NCBI GenBank assembly: GCA_900542465.1
Contig: UQNS01000010.1
Span: 4,284-68,283, forward strand
DNA length: 64,000 nucleotides
Direction: 5' to 3'
From: an uncultured Eubacteriales bacterium
GTDB lineage: Bacteria; Bacillota; Clostridia; Lachnospirales; Lachnospiraceae
This document shows, piece after piece, positions 61,430 through 64,000 of the stretch. Position numbers and translations under genes: made by a program. The notes under the pieces were generated by a model. It was not told the DNA's origin and searched no databases. It saw nothing but the letters and a program-made list of their open reading frames with translations. Each line of letters opens with the position of its first letter. The stretch's first letter is position 1.

Positions 61430-62488
61430 TTACTTGATGTTCTTGGCAGCATTACCTAAGAGTGTAAGGTAAGAGTCGATATTGTAAGGGATCGAAAGGA
61501 TAGATGGAGTAGCACCGCCGGCGATCGCTGAGTTATTAGAGATAAATGCAACCGCACCATTCTTAATAGCAGGGATCTGGCTAAGCATTGGGTCAGCCTG
61601 CATAGCTGAAAGAGATGCAGGATCACCATATGTAACAATAAGATCGACATCTTTCAATTTATCAGCATTTTCACGGCTGACTGTGATATAGAAAGCCTGC
61701 TGTCCCTCAGACATTTTTTTAAGGCTTTCTGGGAAAGAAAGGCCAAGATCTGTGATATAGGCTGCGCGTGGATCTGTTGGCAGGTAGACATAGAATGAGC
61801 TGAGGTCAGTTGGAGTGATCATCATGAATGCTGCCTTCTTGTCCTTAAGCTCAGGATGAGCAACAAGCTTGTCAGATATCAACTTTTCTGTATCTGCAAC
61901 AAGCTTTTTAGCCTCTGTCTCGAGACCAAGGGCTGTGCCGTTCATTATAGTCTGCTCTCTCCAGGTCGTCTGCCATGCCTTGGTTGGATAAGCAACAACA
62001 GGTGCAATCTTAGAAAGCTTGTCATAGTCTTCCTGTGTAATGCCTGAATATGAAGCGAGAATCACATCCGGTTTAGCATTAGCCACAGCCTCGAAATCGA
62101 TACCATCGGTATCGTTGAATACGTTAGGAGTCGTTACACCAAGCTTTTTAAATGTCTCGTCTGCCCATGGGTGGAGCTTGTTCGCTGTCATCTCACCGAA
62201 GTTAGCAGCTGAAACACCTACAGGTGCAATACCAAGTGCCAATGGAGCATCTTCATTTTCCCAGGCAACAGTAACTACTCTCTTAGGCTGTTCCTTTATT
62301 ACAGTCTCGCCATATGCGTGCTTGACAGTAATAGGAAAAGAAGCTGAAGCCTTTACTGATTCGGAAACAGAAGCGGTCGTTTTTGAGCCGGAAGTATTAG
62401 TATCGGCCTTCTGACCGCAAGCACCTAAAACGGCAGCAGCAGTGCCTGCAGCAGCAAGCAGTGTAACAATATGCTTATTGATCTTCAT
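61430..62488 (-). CDS. Iron-siderophore substrate-binding lipoprotein
   Basis: 352 residues. A lipoprotein signal peptide ends at lipobox VLGAC (Cys24), giving a membrane-anchored protein outside the cell; a low-complexity linker (T/S/N, about 27-50) follows. The PeriBP-like fold (KRVVTVAWENEDAPLALGIA, IDFEAVANAKPDVILASYSG, and an extended inter-lobe helix) fits siderophore or haem binders; which iron carrier is bound is unknown. It begins the operon, with a consensus promoter and candidate operator upstream. AGGAG precedes the ATG. Confidence 0.93.
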   Translation of the reverse strand: MKINKHIVTLLAAAGTAAAVLGACGQKADTNTSGSKTTASVSESVKASASFPITVKHAYGETVIKEQPKRVVTVAWENEDAPLALGIAPVGVSAANFGEMTANKLHPWADETFKKLGVTTPNVFNDTDGIDFEAVANAKPDVILASYSGITQEDYDKLSKIAPVVAYPTKAWQTTWREQTIMNGTALGLETEAKKLVADTEKLISDKLVAHPELKDKKAAFMMITPTDLSSFYVYLPTDPRAAYITDLGLSFPESLKKMSEGQQAFYITVSRENADKLKDVDLIVTYGDPASLSAMQADPMLSQIPAIKNGAVAFISNNSAIAGGATPSILSIPYNIDSYLTLLGNAAKNIK

Positions 62489-62563
62489 AGTAGTTTTCTC
62501 CTAATTTTGTAAAAAAGATTAATATGAAAAGCTGACCGGATATATGCAAAGATAATGCCTGAG

Positions 62564-62614
62564 TTAGCGCCAGCTAATTAATGCGAGGATAACACCACTT
62601 ATTTATAGTGTCAA
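62564..62614 (-). promoter_or_regulatory. Promoter and candidate operator of the iron-siderophore operon
   Basis: On the minus strand TTGACA (plus 62609-62614) and TATCCT (plus 62586-62591) are 17 bp apart. An inverted repeat TTAGC-GCCA-GCTAA lies at plus 62564-62577, about the transcription start. It resembles DtxR-type iron boxes in its TTAG...CTAA ends more than a Fur box, but the spacing does not match a known consensus exactly. Confidence 0.7.
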
Positions 62615-62677
62615 TAATATTTATTATTTTCATGTACACATTTATTAAAATGTGTAAACGACCGTGTTGAAAAACTT

Positions 62678-62706
62678 TTGCTTTTATAGGTCTCTTTCAT
62701 TATAAT
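62678..62706 (+). promoter_or_regulatory. Promoter of guaA-type gene
   Basis: TTGCTT (62678-62683) and TATAAT (62701-62706) with a 17-bp spacer, 60 bp before the start codon. No purine riboswitch core was found. Confidence 0.7.
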
Positions 62707-62766
62707 TATTGAATAAAACTTTCGGAGAAAGAGCATTTTATTAGTTTATTTAGGGAGGAAAAGTAA

Positions 62767-63750
62767 ATGTCATACAACATGCGACCAGGCAGCATGGAGA
62801 GAATAACTTCTCCAGAGCTTGCGCAGAAGTTTATCGATGAGCAGATAAAGGAGATCAGAGAGCAGGTAGGGAACAAGAAAGTCCTTCTTGCGCTTTCGGG
62901 AGGTGTTGATTCTTCTGTAGTTGCAGCTTTACTTATAAAGGCCATAGGCCAGAATCTTGTGTGTGTGCATGTAAATCACGGTCTCCTTAGAAAAGGTGAG
63001 CCGGAGCAGGTTATCGAAGTATTCAAGGATCAGATGCACGCCAACCTGATCTATGTCGATGCTTCAGACAGATTCCTTGACAAGCTTGCCGGCGTTGCTG
63101 ATCCGGAGCAAAAGAGAAAGATCATTGGCGGAGAGTTCATCGAGGTATTCAATGAGGAAGCCAGAAAGCAGGAAGGTATTGAGTTCCTTGCGCAGGGTAC
63201 GATCTATCCTGATATTCTTGAATCAGACGGAGTAAAGGCGCATCACAATGTTGGAGGGCTTCCGGAAGACCTGAAGTTCGGGCTTGTTGAGCCGATCAGA
63301 CTCCTATATAAGGATGAAGTTCGTGTCGTAGGTAAGGAGCTTGGCCTTCCTGACAGCATGGTCTATCGTCAGCCATTCCCTGGCCCCGGCCTCGGAGTGA
63401 GATGTCTTGGCGCCATCACAAGAGATCGACTCGAATGTGTGCGTGAATCAGATGCGATCCTTCGTGAAGAATTTGAGAAGAATGGCCTTGCAGGTAAGGT
63501 ATGGCAGTATTTTACAGCTGTTCCTGATTTCAAATCAGTGGGCGTGACACAGGATGGTAAGCGTACAGATGCTTATCCGGTTATTATTCGTGCTGTGAAT
63601 ACAAAGGACGCTATGTCAGCAACAGTGGAGAATATTGATTTTTCACTTCTTCAGCATATAACAGAGAGGATCACGAGCGAGGTCGCAGGCGTGAACAGGG
63701 TGTTGTATGACCTTACTCCAAAGCCAACGGGAACTATTGAATGGGAGTAA
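62767..63750 (+). CDS. guaA: GMP synthase, ATP-pyrophosphatase/dimerisation part only
   Basis: Converts XMP to GMP with ATP and ammonia. 327 residues, against ~510-520 for the usual GuaA. The ATP-PPase P-loop is SGGVDSS (44-50); GQNLVCVHVNHGLLRKGE, GTIYPDILESDG, PFPGPGLGVR (XMP/PPi region) and the C-terminal GMP dimerisation part ending RVLYDLTPKPTGTIEWE are complete. The N-terminal glutamine amidotransferase (class I, catalytic Cys-His-Glu) is missing, and no ~190-residue GATase gene lies within the window. Start ATG 62767 has GGGAGGA upstream, and the promoter is close, so it is not a truncated copy of a longer gene here. Confidence 0.93.
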   Translation: MSYNMRPGSMERITSPELAQKFIDEQIKEIREQVGNKKVLLALSGGVDSSVVAALLIKAIGQNLVCVHVNHGLLRKGEPEQVIEVFKDQMHANLIYVDASDRFLDKLAGVADPEQKRKIIGGEFIEVFNEEARKQEGIEFLAQGTIYPDILESDGVKAHHNVGGLPEDLKFGLVEPIRLLYKDEVRVVGKELGLPDSMVYRQPFPGPGLGVRCLGAITRDRLECVRESDAILREEFEKNGLAGKVWQYFTAVPDFKSVGVTQDGKRTDAYPVIIRAVNTKDAMSATVENIDFSLLQHITERITSEVAGVNRVLYDLTPKPTGTIEWE

Positions 63751-63883
63751 AACTCTCCTGTGTGGGAGTTTTACCCGAAAAATAGCGCAGAGCGCGGAGA
63801 GCAGTGAAACTGCGATTTTCGGTAAGAGCAAAAAAATTAAAACCTTGTAAAATCAACGGTTACAGAAGATGAAAAACTGTAAC
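63750..63883 (+). ncRNA. Structured RNA region after guaA
   Basis: Three stems in a row: AAACTC(T)C/G(G)GAGTTT (63750-63757 with 63764-63771); a three-way junction with closing stem CCGAAAA (63775-63781)/TTTTCGG (63816-63822) holding hairpins GCGC-aga-GCGC (63785-63795) and GCAG-tgaaa-CTGC (63801-63813); and GTTACAG/CTGTAAC (63859-63865 with 63877-63883). It may be the 3' end of guaA or the leader of a gene beyond the window. Confidence 0.5.
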
Positions 63884-63962
63884 TGGGATTAAAATGGGAA
63901 CATTTGTTAAAAAGAGTAAACTAAATAATAGTTCCAAGTGGTTTACATTTGGACAAAAAATT

Positions 63963-63995
63963 AGACCGTAACTTAAGCGTTATGGTCTTTTTTAT
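63963..63995 (+). terminator. Terminator at the right edge
   Basis: AGACCGTAAC (63963-63972) / GTTATGGTCT (63979-63988, one wobble) with a 6-nt loop, then TTTTTTA. It ends the transcript from guaA or its 3' structured region. Confidence 0.85.
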
Positions 63996-64000
63996 TTGAT

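Noticed and set aside
62640..62766. Purine riboswitch upstream of guaA
   Set aside because: No core (conserved TATA..., P2/P3 loop kissing motifs) was found in the short leader.
1..64000. CRISPR arrays, insertion sequences or prophage
   Set aside because: No regularly spaced direct repeats, transposase motifs or phage gene clusters were seen in the window.

Overview
This window is the chromosomal replication-origin region of a low-to-mid GC Firmicute, most likely a member of the Lachnospiraceae (class Clostridia). The evidence is the gene order rpmH-rnpA-yidD-yidC-mnmE-mnmG-rsmG-parA-parB to the left of dnaA and dnaN-yaaA-recF-gyrB-gyrA to the right, Gram-positive style promoters and ribosome binding sites, LL-diaminopimelate aminotransferase, a FliB-type Cys-rich protein, MecA, and glycan-enzyme N-termini typical of that family. 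A species cannot be named from the sequence alone.

Layout. 1-3942: on the minus strand, a partial surface-glycan gene, tRNA-Arg(CCT), serS, parB and parA. 4164-5108: a lone plus-strand alpha/beta hydrolase-like gene holding one of three perfect 16-bp parS sites. 5149-11560: minus strand rsmG, mnmG, mnmE, yidC, yidD, rnpA, rpmH. 11561-13542: a bipartite oriC flanking dnaA, with DnaA boxes on both sides and a DnaA-trio plus AT-rich unwinding element before dnaN. 13543-20660: dnaN, yaaA, recF, gyrB, gyrA. 20724-25159: two-subunit class I fumarase, a zinc-ribbon/SHOCT protein, brnQ, a candidate non-coding RNA and tRNA-Ser(GCT). 25317-35716: HAD phosphatase, a 1472-residue RICIN-repeat/GH25 lysozyme, AlkD-like protein, coaX, thrS, dapL. 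35804-39311: a coiled-coil/SleB wall hydrolase, then a decaying LysR/ABC-exporter locus. 39449-44285: small membrane protein, murI, FliB-like protein, YwlG family, SpoU methylase, mecA. 44708-55591: GH18 protein, tsaC, a YwlE-like phosphatase lacking its catalytic Cys, rpiB, dCMP deaminase, AtpI-like protein, a large unknown membrane-anchored protein, uvrA and a hypothetical gene. 55625-58468: DegV, LytTR-DUF3021 regulatory pair, HTH-Uma2 protein. 58508-62488: a four-gene iron-siderophore ABC importer with a clear promoter and candidate operator. 62767-63750: a GMP synthase that lacks its glutamine amidotransferase domain, followed by structured RNA and a terminator.

Genes on each side of oriC are mostly co-directional with replication. 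The window joins chromosome replication, segregation (ParAB-parS) and tRNA/membrane-insertion housekeeping to accessory wall-hydrolase, iron-uptake and regulatory genes. No CRISPR array, insertion sequence or prophage was seen. The items most worth a second look are the stand-alone ncRNA near 24.8-25.0 kb, the RICIN8-GH25 protein, the amidotransferase-less GuaA with its structured 3' region, the Cys-to-Ser YwlE homologue, and the origin architecture.
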